64,000 nucleotides of DNA, from assembly GCA_023381615.1 (NCBI GenBank), contig JAMCQL010000042.1:1-64000 (forward strand), written 5' to 3'. The translations under genes and the position numbers were made by a program. Positions 1 through 9,400 of this stretch are shown one piece after another; position 1 is the first letter of the stretch, and the number at the start of each line of letters is the position of its first letter. The notes under the pieces are model-generated. The model saw only the letters and a list, made by a program, of their open reading frames with translations, was not told the DNA's origin and did not search any database. The stretch is from Bacteroidota bacterium (GTDB taxonomy: Bacteria; Bacteroidota; Ignavibacteria; Kryptoniales; JAKASW01).

Positions 1-127
1 CTCTTATCTTCTTTTCCACAGGTGCTGTCTCCTTTCTTTTGTCGGCTATTTTGTCTTTTACTCAATTACAATTTTAACCGACTGGAGCGGCACCTCCTAA
101 TTTTTACACAAAGTTACGGACATCACC
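1..127 (-). mobile_element. Left end of an insertion sequence, running off the left edge
   Basis: Read on the minus strand, this segment starts at GGTGATGTCCGTAACTTTG (about 127), has a purine-rich Shine-Dalgarno AAGGAGA near 30-36 and a possible GTG start at 17-19 for a gene leaving the window. A near-identical stretch occurs in the other orientation at 37733-37838, which shows it is a mobile repeat and fixes the boundary at about 127. The GTCCGTAA..TTTGTGTAAAA terminus is reminiscent of IS256/Mutator-type elements; the family is my inference because no transposase sequence is visible. Confidence 0.6.
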
Positions 128-362
128 CGCACTCGTCCTGACCGACATGGGGCTACCTTTATTTGATGGTATGGTTCTCTTCAGAAAGTTAAAGGGTATT
201 AATCCAAATGTGAAGGTAATCCTGGCAAGCGGATACGTTGACCCTGAACTTAAATCTCAAATTCTGGCGGCTGGCGTCCTCGACCTTATGCAAAAGCCCT
301 ATTCTCCACGGTCAGTCGTAAGAAGAATTCGGGAGATCCTTGACAACAATGAGAATGCATAG
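128..362 (+). pseudogene. Truncated response-regulator receiver domain, 5' part lost at the IS junction
   Basis: The reading frame is open from the IS junction and encodes the second half of a CheY-like receiver: the phospho-acceptor context VLTDMGLP (Asp at 144-146), the switch region VILASGY and the conserved Lys in QKPYS, followed by the final helix RRIREIL. The first half (beta1 and the acidic pair) is missing because the sequence left of 127 is IS. An internal ATG at 147 gives a 71-aa ORF, but it lies after the phospho-acceptor codon and is unlikely to make a working domain. The VILASGY..QKPYS style is typical of the C-terminal receiver of hybrid histidine kinases, so the lost part may be a kinase. 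No stop or frameshift lies inside the remaining piece, suggesting recent disruption. Confidence 0.7.
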
Positions 363-451
363 TTGTCGCCGCACCGACATGCCGGTTTTCGGCCCGGTTG
401 CTCTGTTTAAACTTAAATCACGGCAAAGTTACCAGCCAGAGAGATGAATCC

Positions 452-1615
452 ATGAGTAAAAAAATCCTCATTGTAGACGACGAATCAGACGTACTCGCAT
501 CGCTTCGGTTCCAGCTTGGCAGGAAGTACGAAGTTGAGACTGCCCAGGGAATTGAGCAGGGCCTGAGTGCCATTGTAAACAATGGCCCTTATGCGGTCGT
601 AATTTCAGACATGCGTATGCCGAGGTTGGACGGCATCCAATTCCTTGCTTGGGTCAAGGCGAAAGCCCCCGACACTGTCCGTATCCTTCTGACTGCATAC
701 GCCGGTCTCAGGTCCGCCATGGATTCGGTCAATAATGGTAATGTGTTTCGCTTCCTAACGAAGCCGTGCCCTCCTCCCGTGCTTATGACTGCTCTGGAAG
801 ATGCCTTGAAACAGTATCGGCTCGTGACAACTGAGCGGGAGCTTTTGGAGAAGACTTTAGGTGGAACGGTCGCAGTGATAGCGGATATTCTTGAGATGGC
901 TGATGAAGAAGCGTTTGGACGGGCTCAGAGAGTGAGAGATCACGCTAAATTGCTCGCAAAAGCGCTGGCCATCCCAGACACTTGGGAACTGGAAATCGCA
1001 GCATTGCTGTCCCAAATAGGTTATGTGACTGTCCCCGAGGGAGTGACGAAAAAACAAAAAGGTGGTCTGGTCCTGTCGGATATTGAGAATGCCATGGTTG
1101 CTCGTGTACCCGAAATTGGTCGGAACCTGCTTATTAAGATTCCACGGCTAGAGACTGTAGCCGAGATTGTACAATATCAAAACAAGAACTTTGATGGAAC
1201 AGGCTTTCCTGCTGATGATATAGCAGGCGAGAAAATTCCACTGGGCGCAAGGATACTCAAGGTCCTGCTGGACGTTGTGCGCCTGACAGAAGATAGATTG
1301 TCTGCTCAATCAGCCTTCCAAGAGATGAAGTGCCGAATAGGATATTACGATCCGAAGATATTCGATGCGGCCGCTGTTAGTATATTGGGATCGGAGGGGG
1401 TGAATATGAAAACAGCGGAGGCCAAAATGGTGTTCGTTTCAGTCAGGGATTTATACCCGGGGCTGGTTTTGTGCGAACAGATCGAAACTGTCACGGGCCT
1501 AAAGCTCGTCTCTGCAGGAACCAAGATCACCGAACCGATGCTTGAGAAAGTCAGGAACTTTGCTGAACTAACAGGGGTAAAGGAGCCTTTGGCCGTTGAG
1601 AAGCACGGTTTTTAA
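452..1615 (+). CDS. Response regulator with degenerate HD-GYP output domain
   Basis: A 387-aa two-domain protein of the RpfG type. Residues 1-120 form a receiver with the acidic pair DD (residues 9-10), phospho-acceptor Asp53 in VVISDMRMP and the Lys of LTKPCPP. Residues about 140-290 align with an HD-GYP domain in layout (RVRDHAKLLAKAL, LLSQIGYVTVPE, YQNKNFDGTGFP), but the catalytic His-Asp pair reads Ser-Gln and the HHE motif reads YQNKN. Active HD-GYP proteins hydrolyse cyclic di-GMP; this one probably binds or relays only. ATG 452 is chosen over the 398 start because MSKKILIVDDE is the normal beginning of a receiver and a GAGAG stretch precedes it. It follows the IS-truncated receiver gene and may once have been its partner. 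Confidence 0.75.
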   Translation: MSKKILIVDDESDVLASLRFQLGRKYEVETAQGIEQGLSAIVNNGPYAVVISDMRMPRLDGIQFLAWVKAKAPDTVRILLTAYAGLRSAMDSVNNGNVFRFLTKPCPPPVLMTALEDALKQYRLVTTERELLEKTLGGTVAVIADILEMADEEAFGRAQRVRDHAKLLAKALAIPDTWELEIAALLSQIGYVTVPEGVTKKQKGGLVLSDIENAMVARVPEIGRNLLIKIPRLETVAEIVQYQNKNFDGTGFPADDIAGEKIPLGARILKVLLDVVRLTEDRLSAQSAFQEMKCRIGYYDPKIFDAAAVSILGSEGVNMKTAEAKMVFVSVRDLYPGLVLCEQIETVTGLKLVSAGTKITEPMLEKVRNFAELTGVKEPLAVEKHGF

Positions 1616-2459
1616 TTGTGAGCCGCTAGAGACGTGGCCGAAAAGTCTCACTGTCCGAAGGATCATTTGGACAAGACCTGATGAAAAAAAGAATAGCACG
1701 CGGATGACACAGATAGGACGGTCTACGACCCTGCGGATCGATAGACCCGTAGGGATTATCACGGATTGCTTTATCTTCAGCCATGTAGATCAGTGTTATC
1801 TCCCGCTCAATTATCTGTATACGTATGCGGGTGCCGCCTTCCGGCATGCCGCATCATTTGAAAAAATATGATGTCGGAGCGGCAATGGCGCAAGTCGAAG
1901 ATCCCGCTTGCGGGGGCGCTCACGCGTCATCAGTGTTCTATCAAGGTTTTCGTCCGGGTTTATAGTGGATGCTAATCCTTAGTAAGGGAATTTTACGCGG
2001 GCTAGATAGGAGGAACTGGTTGATCTCGCCGTAGTCGTTGTCACCTAAGGTTTAGAGTTGCGCAAACCGCCCAAGCCTTTTCAAGCGCGCATGAAAAACG
2101 AGGCGTACTCTATCGAAGGGTTGTCAAAAACATTTATTCTGATTTGTTGCCTGTCAGATCAATGCAAGCAAGAAGATCTGCTCTGAAAGGTAACAGTGAA
2201 CGAACTCAAAAATCTCATTACCTAAAGGTAGCCCGAATCTTAGGAGGCTCCTGCGCCCATATGTAAACCACATTTTTTCACTAAACCCAAAATTGTCAAT
2301 AGAACTATTATGAGGCAACGACTCTTTCACAACTCCCGCAAAGTTACCCTTTTTGTGAGTCAATGCGAGATACTCGTTGTAATTGAAACTGTCACTCGAA
2401 TTTTATTATATTTAGCGCAAAATGAACAAACGCGGCACAAGCTTCTCTAAACTTCTCAA
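1616..2459. other. 844-bp intergenic stretch with no supported gene
   Basis: Both strands carry only short ORFs (up to 91 aa) without a convincing start, ribosome site or recognisable domain. There are scattered small inverted repeats, for example GGTCTA at about 1720 and TAGACC at about 1741, but no tRNA, terminator with a T-run or IS terminus that I can support. It may be decayed sequence left from rearrangements next to the IS at the left edge. Confidence 0.5.
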
Positions 2460-4151
2460 ATGACCGAAGAACCAAAGAAACCAGTAAAGCGATACGTTTT
2501 TGACGATATTAGTTCGGAGTACTATGCCGAGTACGATGAGCCGCAGGTAGTTCGTGCAGCCAAGAAGGAATCTCCTCGTCCGTTAGAGACCCCTTCTGCG
2601 CCTGAGCCTCAAAGGACTTTTGTCCCGAAAAAGGAGGGGCCACGCTTCAGTATCATTGACACATTTTATTTTAAGTCTGAAGAGCAATCTCCAGCCGAGC
2701 CGAGGGCGGAGTTTCATTCGATCCTGCATAAGCTTTTGGAACTCGTTCAAGAAGTACTGTTCGCAAATACTGCGGCGCTGTTCTGGGTTAATAGGGAAAG
2801 ACAACTATTGGCTGTCGCCGATAAGATGACAAACTCGAATGTGTTCACCAAGGAGCTGCGTCTTCCTATTGGCAACGATGTGATCAGCAGAATTGCAATG
2901 AGCGGCAAACCGGAAATTATCTCAGAGATAAATCCGGCGGCTGAAGTTGACGTTGTACCTTACTACGAGGCACCTTGCGGCGCAAAAAGTCTGATTGGCG
3001 TACCGATTTTTTTTAGAGACGATGTTATTGCAGTCCTCGTTGCGGATAGTCTGACAGATGATGGCTTCGGCAGAGAGACCGTTCCGCTGCTTGGCAATTT
3101 TACGCGGCTATTTTCTTCAATTTTGCGCGCGCTTACGGACAAGTACGATCTCGGTGTTATAAAGACAACATTTAACTCGCTGAAGTGGCTGACGAGCGAA
3201 TTGATGTCGAAGGGCGACGTTAATTCCATTTTAACGACGATAGCTACTGCAATTTCCGACACCGTTGATGCTGAGTTTGTGAGTTTGGTATCGCAAAGTG
3301 ATTTGCATTCATGGTCGGTTTATCGCGTGGTGAAACGTTCCGGCAATGAATACGTAGAAGAAGGATGTAAGGTCAGTTTGAGCGACACACTTGCAGGGAA
3401 GGTGATCAGGGAGAACAGATCGCTTTACATGGAAGACCTTTCAAGAGTGGAAGACCATCGCTTCAATCAGACAGAGCCGTCAGGGAAGGGAAGTTTCGTG
3501 GCAATCCCGGTTTCGGGTTTGAGCACTTGTTTTGGTGTGATTACAGTCGAAAGCTTGAGTCCCGCAAAATTTTCTGCGCTTGAAGTTGACGGGATAAAGC
3601 AGCTTGTGAATCTCGGCGCATTCGCCGCTGAAGTCAATTCTGCTTATCAGCTTCTCGACAAGTTTGTTGTATTCGACAGAATCACCGGCACGCTGAATAA
3701 AAAGTTTTTCCTCGAAAGGCTTGAGGAGGAAATCGGGAGAGTGACCGATCTCGGAATTAAGAGTGCGTTAGTTCTAATGGGACTTGACAGGGTTGACGAC
3801 ATAAGAAACCGGTTCTCCGTTGAGGGAGTTGACTACATTCTTACGGATGTTGCCGAGACCGTGCGCGGGTGGCTTAAGCCTTACGACGCCATTGGTAAGA
3901 TTTCAGCGCATTCTTTCGGAATTATCCTCGAAGGTTTTTCTCAGCATGAAGCATTGGCTTGGGGCGAAAAGTTTAGGAAGAATTTGGCAACAAAAGTATA
4001 TCCGATTGGAAGCAGAAACTATATGGCAACGATCAGTGTTGCTGTTTTGAACATAGATGGCAAAAACGATCCGTCGGAACTCATCATCACGGCTCAAAAG
4101 GTCCTCCAGAGAGCCCACACGAGCGGCGGAAACATCGTGAAGATTTTATAA
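2460..4151 (+). CDS. GAF-GAF-degenerate GGDEF protein
   Basis: A 563-aa cytoplasmic protein. Residues 1-80 are polar, low-complexity and Pro/Lys-rich; a first GAF-like domain covers about 85-225 and a second about 250-400; a GGDEF-fold domain follows at about 410-563 (FVVFDRITGTLNKKFFLERLEEE is the usual beginning of a cyclase domain). The signature loop that should read GG(D/E)EF is SAHSF in GKISAHSFGIIL, so diguanylate cyclase activity is very unlikely. Such proteins usually act as ligand sensors or scaffolds. The next gene starts 15 bp downstream with an AAGGAG site, so the two are probably cotranscribed. With the degenerate HD-GYP protein upstream, this gives two inactive-looking second-messenger domains close together. 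Confidence 0.7.
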   Translation: MTEEPKKPVKRYVFDDISSEYYAEYDEPQVVRAAKKESPRPLETPSAPEPQRTFVPKKEGPRFSIIDTFYFKSEEQSPAEPRAEFHSILHKLLELVQEVLFANTAALFWVNRERQLLAVADKMTNSNVFTKELRLPIGNDVISRIAMSGKPEIISEINPAAEVDVVPYYEAPCGAKSLIGVPIFFRDDVIAVLVADSLTDDGFGRETVPLLGNFTRLFSSILRALTDKYDLGVIKTTFNSLKWLTSELMSKGDVNSILTTIATAISDTVDAEFVSLVSQSDLHSWSVYRVVKRSGNEYVEEGCKVSLSDTLAGKVIRENRSLYMEDLSRVEDHRFNQTEPSGKGSFVAIPVSGLSTCFGVITVESLSPAKFSALEVDGIKQLVNLGAFAAEVNSAYQLLDKFVVFDRITGTLNKKFFLERLEEEIGRVTDLGIKSALVLMGLDRVDDIRNRFSVEGVDYILTDVAETVRGWLKPYDAIGKISAHSFGIILEGFSQHEALAWGEKFRKNLATKVYPIGSRNYMATISVAVLNIDGKNDPSELIITAQKVLQRAHTSGGNIVKIL

Positions 4152-4166
4152 TAAAGGAGAAAATAA

Positions 4167-4364
4167 ATGGCTAAGACAACAAGTTTTGCGGAAAAAGCTG
4201 CGAAAGCTATGGCAGGCAAGAAGGGTTCTGGATGCCCGAAATGCGGCGAGATTCTTCAAAATGTTCTCGTGATTTCCGCAGAGAAAAACGAAAAGGCAAG
4301 CTATCGGTACAATCAACGCTTTGTCAAAGTTTGCAAGTGCAACGAAAAAGAAGTCTACGCTTAA
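4167..4364 (+). CDS. Small zinc-ribbon-like protein
   Basis: A 65-aa basic protein with an AAGGAG ribosome site about 10 bp upstream of ATG 4167. It carries Cys23-x2-Cys26 (GCPKCGE) and Cys56-x-Cys58 (KVCKCNE), a spacing compatible with one structural zinc ribbon, after an Ala/Lys-rich N-terminus. I do not recognise a characterised family. Cotranscription with the GAF protein is likely from the 15-bp gap. It could bind nucleic acid or a protein partner; neither is shown by the sequence. Confidence 0.65.
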   Translation: MAKTTSFAEKAAKAMAGKKGSGCPKCGEILQNVLVISAEKNEKASYRYNQRFVKVCKCNEKEVYA

Positions 4365-4475
4365 TTTAGGCAGGCGCGCTCCCAGTGTAACGCCCTTACG
4401 ATTTCGGGGCAAATACACGAGTGACCTTGCATTGAGTTACCTTTTGGGTGTATGATACAAATAGGAGACGAAACG

Positions 4476-4724
4476 ATGACAGAACAGCAACTTCTTGAGC
4501 GTATTACGCTCAATCCCAAAGTTATGGTTGGAAAGCCGGTTATCAAGGGAACGCGTCTGACCGTAGAATATATTCTTAATTTGCTGTCCTATGGCGCGAC
4601 AGTTACAGAGATTCTGGAAGAATACAAAGGGTTAACGCCCGAAGATATTCAAGCGTGCTTGCTGTTTGCTACGAAGTCTCTGGCAAACACGTCATTTATG
4701 CCGTTGGTGGTGGAGCCAGCGTAA
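4476..4724 (+). CDS. DUF433 family antitoxin-like protein
   Basis: An 82-aa protein with the DUF433 signature: the core RITLNPKVMVGKPVIKGTR followed by LTVEYILNLLSYG and LTPEDIQACLLFA, an HTH-like fold found in antitoxins paired with PIN-like DUF5615 toxins. ATG 4476 is preferred over 4452 because an AGGAG site at 4463-4467 sits eight bases upstream. The toxin ATG follows immediately after this stop codon (TAA then ATG), the usual layout. The partner toxin is frameshifted, so this antitoxin may be an orphan. The pair is followed by an attC-like structure, suggesting arrival as a cassette. Confidence 0.8.
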   Translation: MTEQQLLERITLNPKVMVGKPVIKGTRLTVEYILNLLSYGATVTEILEEYKGLTPEDIQACLLFATKSLANTSFMPLVVEPA

Positions 4725-5080
4725 ATGCGCTTCCTCGTTGATGAATGCACAGGCCCAGCGGTAGCACGTTGGCTGCGTGAGCAGAAGCACGAAGTTTTCT
4801 CGGTGTACGAAGAAGCACGCGGCATGGATGACGATGATATCATTGCGAAAGTGTTTGCAGAGAATTGATTTTGATCACGAATGACAAAGACTTTGGCGAG
4901 AAGGTTTACCGAGAGCGACGCCCACACAAGGGTGTTGTGCTTCTACGTCTTGAAGATGAACGTGCGGCGAATAAAATTGCTGCTCTCCGACGATTGTTTG
5001 AGAGCTATGCAGGGCGGTTAGCAAACCAATTTGTAGTGCTGACAGAAAGGCAGGTCCGTTTTGCGCGGACATCAGAGTGA
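4725..5080 (+). pseudogene. DUF5615 (PIN-like) toxin, frameshifted
   Basis: Frame 1 from ATG 4725 gives MRFLVDECTGPAVARWL, continues to about 4865 (VFAEN) and hits TGA. The remainder (ILITNDKDFGEKV, then a basic C-terminal part) continues in another frame to 5080. Together they make one DUF5615 domain of about 118 aa with the expected N-terminal LVDE acidic motif and the central TNDKDFG motif. One base is missing at about 4864-4868 between AAT and ATTTTG. The toxin is therefore probably inactive unless the base loss is a sequencing error. A PIN-like nuclease role is known for the fold, not tested for this family member. Confidence 0.75.
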
Positions 5081-5087
5081 GCGCCTT

Positions 5088-5161
5088 GCCTAACCAGCTC
5101 TTGCAGCCGACCGCTTCTCTGCTGCGTTTCACAGCGGCGGCTGAAGCGCGAGCCGATAGGC
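5088..5161 (+). other. attC-like imperfect palindrome after the TA pair
   Basis: The 74-bp segment begins GCCTAAC (5088-5094), which fits the integron core RYYYAAC, and ends GATAGGC (5155-5161), one mismatch from GTTRRRY. The interior arms GCAGCCGACCGC and GCGGCGGCTGAAGC pair imperfectly, giving the hairpin expected of a folded attC. A TTTAGGCAGG sequence at about 4368, before the DUF433 gene, resembles the terminal TAGGCAG here and could mark the other junction. No integrase gene is in the window. Confidence 0.4.
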
Positions 5162-5381
5162 AGATATAGTCCGGCAGCAAGGATTTTTTGTTCATTGTAA
5201 AACACGAATAATTCGAAGAGTTGCAGTTGCTCGTTTCTTCACACAATGTTGTTTTCTACTTCCGTGGTATCATTAATTGTGGAATATTGAGCTTTGACTC
5301 AAGTCCCCGTTTTGCCGCCAATCTTTCGTCCGTATCGGGAGTCGAAATGAAAGATTTTTTTGTTATTATTATGAAACAAAT

Positions 5382-5410
5382 TTGTTTTTATGTTGTCAAA
5401 TAAGTATAGA
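5382..5410 (+). promoter_or_regulatory. Possible promoter for the sigma factor gene
   Basis: TTGTTT (5382-5387) and TATAGA (5405-5410) are separated by 17 bp and lie 55 bp before the sigma factor start. The surrounding 5162-5464 stretch is AT-rich and holds no gene. Bacteroidota promoters differ from the classic consensus, so this is tentative. Confidence 0.3.
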
Positions 5411-5464
5411 GACGATGGTGATGAAGAATTTTATCGACTGTGTAAAACAAACAAGGAAAAATAA

Positions 5465-6322
5465 ATGATTAAAGTCGGTAAGCAATATCCTTCTCGTGAG
5501 AACCAGACGATCGACAAGTATCTCCAAGAGATAGGCAAAGTCGATCTCTTGACTCCGCAGGAGGAAATTGAGCTGGCGATTAAGGTTAGAGAGAACGATC
5601 AAAAGTCTCTTGAGAAGCTGATCAAGGCGAATTTAAGGTTTGTGGTTAGTGTTGCAAAGCAATACCAAAACCAGGGGCTTTCTCTCGGCGATTTGATAAA
5701 CGAAGGAAACCTTGGTTTGATCAAAGCTGCTAAACGTTTTGACCCAACGCGCGGATTCAAGTTCATTTCCTACGCGGTATGGTGGATCCGACAGTCGATT
5801 CTTCAAGCTCTTGCGGAGCAATCGAGAATTGTTCGTCTTCCGCTTAACCGCGTCGGCGCGTTAAACAAGATAGGCAAGAAGTTCAGCGAACTTGAACAGG
5901 AGTTCGAACGAGAACCGAGTCCGTCTGAAATCGCCGAGCAGCTCGACATGAGTCTTTACGAGGTTGACAAGACTCTGCAGATTTCCGGCAGGCATCTTTC
6001 GGTTGACCAACCGTTTGTTCAAGGAGAAGACAACAAGCTCCTTGATGTCATGGCGGACGACAATCAGCTTCCTCCCGATTACAGTCTGATGAAAGAGTCA
6101 TTGAGAACTGAAGTCGAACGCGCTCTTAAGTCTCTGACCGACAGAGAGGCGGAAGTCATAAGGCTCTATTTTGGAATTGAACGGGAGCATCCGTTGACGC
6201 TTGAGGAGATTGGCGAAAAATTCAATCTCACGCGCGAACGTGTGAGGCAAATTAAGGAGAAGGCGATTAGACGCTTGCGTCACGCCACGCGAAGCAAGGC
6301 GCTGAGAGCCTACTTAGGGTAA
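5465..6322 (+). CDS. rpoD: Primary RNA polymerase sigma factor (sigma70 family)
   Basis: A 285-aa sigma factor with regions 1.2 to 4.2 and no long region 1.1, the short form typical of Bacteroidota primary sigma factors. Visible landmarks: region 1.2 [20 protein letters not shown] (about 15-34), region 2 [23 protein letters not shown] and [17 protein letters not shown] (promoter melting), region 3 at about 130-180 and region 4.2 [20 protein letters not shown] (the -35 binding helix-turn-helix). It directs core polymerase to most housekeeping promoters. The gene is monocistronic: a strong terminator starts 9 bp after the stop. ATG 5465 has the weak upstream AAGGAAAA site. Confidence 0.93.
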   Translation: MIKVGKQYPSRENQTIDKYLQEIGKVDLLTPQEEIELAIKVRENDQKSLEKLIKANLRFVVSVAKQYQNQGLSLGDLINEGNLGLIKAAKRFDPTRGFKFISYAVWWIRQSILQALAEQSRIVRLPLNRVGALNKIGKKFSELEQEFEREPSPSEIAEQLDMSLYEVDKTLQISGRHLSVDQPFVQGEDNKLLDVMADDNQLPPDYSLMKESLRTEVERALKSLTDREAEVIRLYFGIEREHPLTLEEIGEKFNLTRERVRQIKEKAIRRLRHATRSKALRAYLG

Positions 6323-6330
6323 TTGCCAAT

Positions 6331-6360
6331 AAGGCATCCCACGGACGGGATGCCTTTTTT
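6331..6360 (+). terminator. Rho-independent terminator after rpoD
   Basis: AAGGCATCCC (6331-6340) and GGGATGCCTT (6347-6356) form a perfect 10-bp stem with the 6-nt loop ACGGAC, followed by a run of T. It separates the sigma factor gene from the hybrid kinase and argues against the kinase starting upstream of it. Confidence 0.93.
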
Positions 6361-6412
6361 GTGTTTGAAAACTTTTGGACGGCTGTTAACTTCTGCTATT
6401 AGAGCACCAAAT

Positions 6413-9400
6413 ATGTCTGTATCAAAACATTCTTTTCAGGAACTAAAAGTATTATTACTTGAAGACTCGATGGACCTGCGGGACCAGTTGAGTCGAATTT
6501 TGCAGTCGTCGAAAATGGGGTTTTTGGTTGAGACTATCCCGGGTTCTGTCGGTCTCAACAAGAAATTAACTTCCGGAAAATACGATATCCTGGTAATCGA
6601 TTATGATCTCGCAGTTGGAGACGCATCATCGATTGTGAAGACAGCAAAAGAAATCGACCCTTTCCTGCCCGTCGTTATAGTTTCCAGAAACTTTGCTGAT
6701 AGCATTCATTTGGAAGCCGCACAGATGGGAGCGGACTCCTACATTCCTTTGACAAGTGTTTCCTTAAGGATGTTCCCCAGCTTTCTCATGAAGAGAATTG
6801 AAAACTCAAGTCTTGTGCGGAAGACAAATGACTCCAGTCATCAGTCGATGCTTAAATCGCACCAGATCGAAATCCTCGGTTCACTTGTCCGCAAAATGGT
6901 TGAGACAAACGACTTGAAGTCGGTAATGCAGGAACTTGCCGAACAGGTTGTAAAAAAAATAGATATGAAAGTTGTAAGCCTACAGAGATATTTTCCACGC
7001 CAGCGCGGGTTTGCTGTCTACGGGATTTATCCACAAGGAAAGCTGATAAAGTTTGCGCAAATGTTTTTCGGGATTTCGCTCGACAGTTTTGTTTTTCCTT
7101 TTGATCCTGAAAACTGCATCGTGGATCGGTATACAGCGGAAAGAAAGCCGTGGGTGGGGACTGATTTCGCAGACGTATTCGGTACTACGATGCCATCCCA
7201 AGCAGCGAGGATGATACAGAAATTTGCCGGCGTAAAATCAGTTTATAACGCACCATTCTACAGTAAAGACCAACTCCTTGGAGGAATTGTAGTCGGCAAT
7301 GTTCGAGCGAGTTTCACTGACGAAGAACTTGAAGCGTTCGACGCCATAGTACATATAAGTTCGCTTCTCTTTGAATACAACGAGAGCGTCAAATCACAAA
7401 TAGTTCAAAACGAAAAACTGCAAGCGATTCACGAGACAAGTTCCCAGCTTCACGAAAACCTTGAGCCTGCAAAACTATTTGATATAATACATGAGAAGCT
7501 AAATGCTTTTGTCCCGTCAGATATTGTCCGCTTGTTCCTTTACGATGTCAAAAAGAAAGCTCTCATCGAAGAAAAAATACTCATGCGGAAAGGGAAGCGG
7601 CCGCATTTCATCGTTTCGGAAATTCCTCTTGGCAAAGGTTTGATCGGAAAAGCGGCTCTGGAAAACCGGTCTTTGTTAGAGAACAATGCCCATCTTAATC
7701 CGTTGTCAATCTATGCTTCCGAAAGGCCAGAGCTTGAGCATTTGTTAGCTGTACCGATTACTCATCATGGTGAACTGCTTGGTTCGATTGCACTCACGCG
7801 CTTGAAGGATGAACCGTTTGTGGAATCTGATCTCGATGCACTTGAAATCTTCACATCCCAGTTTGCTACAGCGCTTCACAACTCACGTCTTTATGATAAC
7901 CTATTGAGGAGTGAGAGTCTTTACCGCCTCGTCCTTGAAAACGTGAACGACCCCGTTATCTTCGTCGGGACCGATGGGCGATTGTTGTTTGTGAATCCAA
8001 AGTTTGAGGAAGTAAGTGGTTACAGCTCGGAGGAGGTGCTCGGAAAGAAGTTTGGTTTCCTTGTATATCCGGACGATCTTTCTCTTGTTGCAAACCGCTA
8101 CAGAGAGCGGATGAGCGGGAAGGAAGTTCCGAATAGATACGAATTCAGAATTATAAAGAAGTCAGGTGAAGTTCGGACAATAGATTACAACGTTACCACA
8201 ATCGCGGAAGGCGGAAAACCGACAGGACTTTTGGGTGTCGCCAGAGATGTAACAGACGATCATATTGCGCGCGAAAAGCTGAAGCAGAAGACGCAGCAGC
8301 TTCAGACACTTCTTGATACCAGTGCGTCTTTGATGCACAGTGAAGATCCTGATGAGCTTTTACAAAAGTTGATCACCTATGCCAAAGAGGCTGTAGCCGA
8401 GGCGGATGGCGGGTCAGTCTTGATTTACGATAAGACAAAAAATAAGCTCAGGATGAGTGCTTCTGTCGGTTATCCGAAAGAGCTGAAGGACTCTTTTGAA
8501 TTGGCTCTCAACGAAGGGTGGGGTGGAAAAGTATTCGCGAGCCGCACTTCGACTATCATCGAAGACGCATCGTTATATCCAATTTCCGGAACCGCTTCTA
8601 AATTTCCAATCGTCGGTCAGATCGCATCCGGCATCGCAGTTCCGCTTTTGGTTGACGACGAAGTGCTTGGAGTCATTTCGCTTGATAATTTTTCGAGCAA
8701 GAATGCATTCGGATTAGAACAGCTGCAGTTCCTTGAAGGCTTTGCTCACCAAGCCGCACTGGCGTTAAGAAAAGCACAGATGCACAGCGATTTGAAAGAG
8801 TCGGAATCTCGATACCGCACCATAACCGAGTCGAGCAGCGACCTGATAGTTGTTACAGATGACGACGGAAGGATTGAATTCTGCAATTTTAAATTTGCTC
8901 ATACCTTCAGTCTGAGGTCTGAGCTGATAATCGGGAGAAAGCTTGCCGATTTCCTTGAGGAAAGTTCTCGCGAATCGGTAATCAAAATCATTAAGGCTGT
9001 CGGCCATGAAAGAAAGCATCGAGTGACCGCCGTTATCGATGGATTGCGTCATCACTTCGATGTTGTCTCCAAGACAATCAAAACGGGGAGCGGACAATCT
9101 CGGCAGATTTTGTTCTTGAACGATGTCTCGGGTGCCGTACGAACAAACGATTGGATGGAGAAAGCCTATGAAGTAGGATTGAAGCGCACCGGCGCAGAGT
9201 TGTTCGAGAGCTACGCGAATCTGCTCTCGGAGGTTTTCAATATCGAACTTGTCTATATCGGAGACTACGATGATGCCAACGATGTAAGCCTGGCCCATGT
9301 TATGAAAATTAGGGACAACTTTTTGCACACGCTGAAAGTTGGTCATGTCCAAAGACTTCTCAACAATGATCAAAATGGTATTCATCTTATAGATAAGCTC

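Noticed and set aside
6323-6412. N-terminal extension of the hybrid kinase from TTG 6323
   Set aside because: It would translate through the rpoD terminator and lacks a ribosome site; ATG 6413 begins just before the receiver domain.
8765-9385. 206-aa ORF on the minus strand inside the hybrid kinase gene
   Set aside because: Antisense shadow of a well-supported multi-domain gene, with no ribosome site or recognisable domain.
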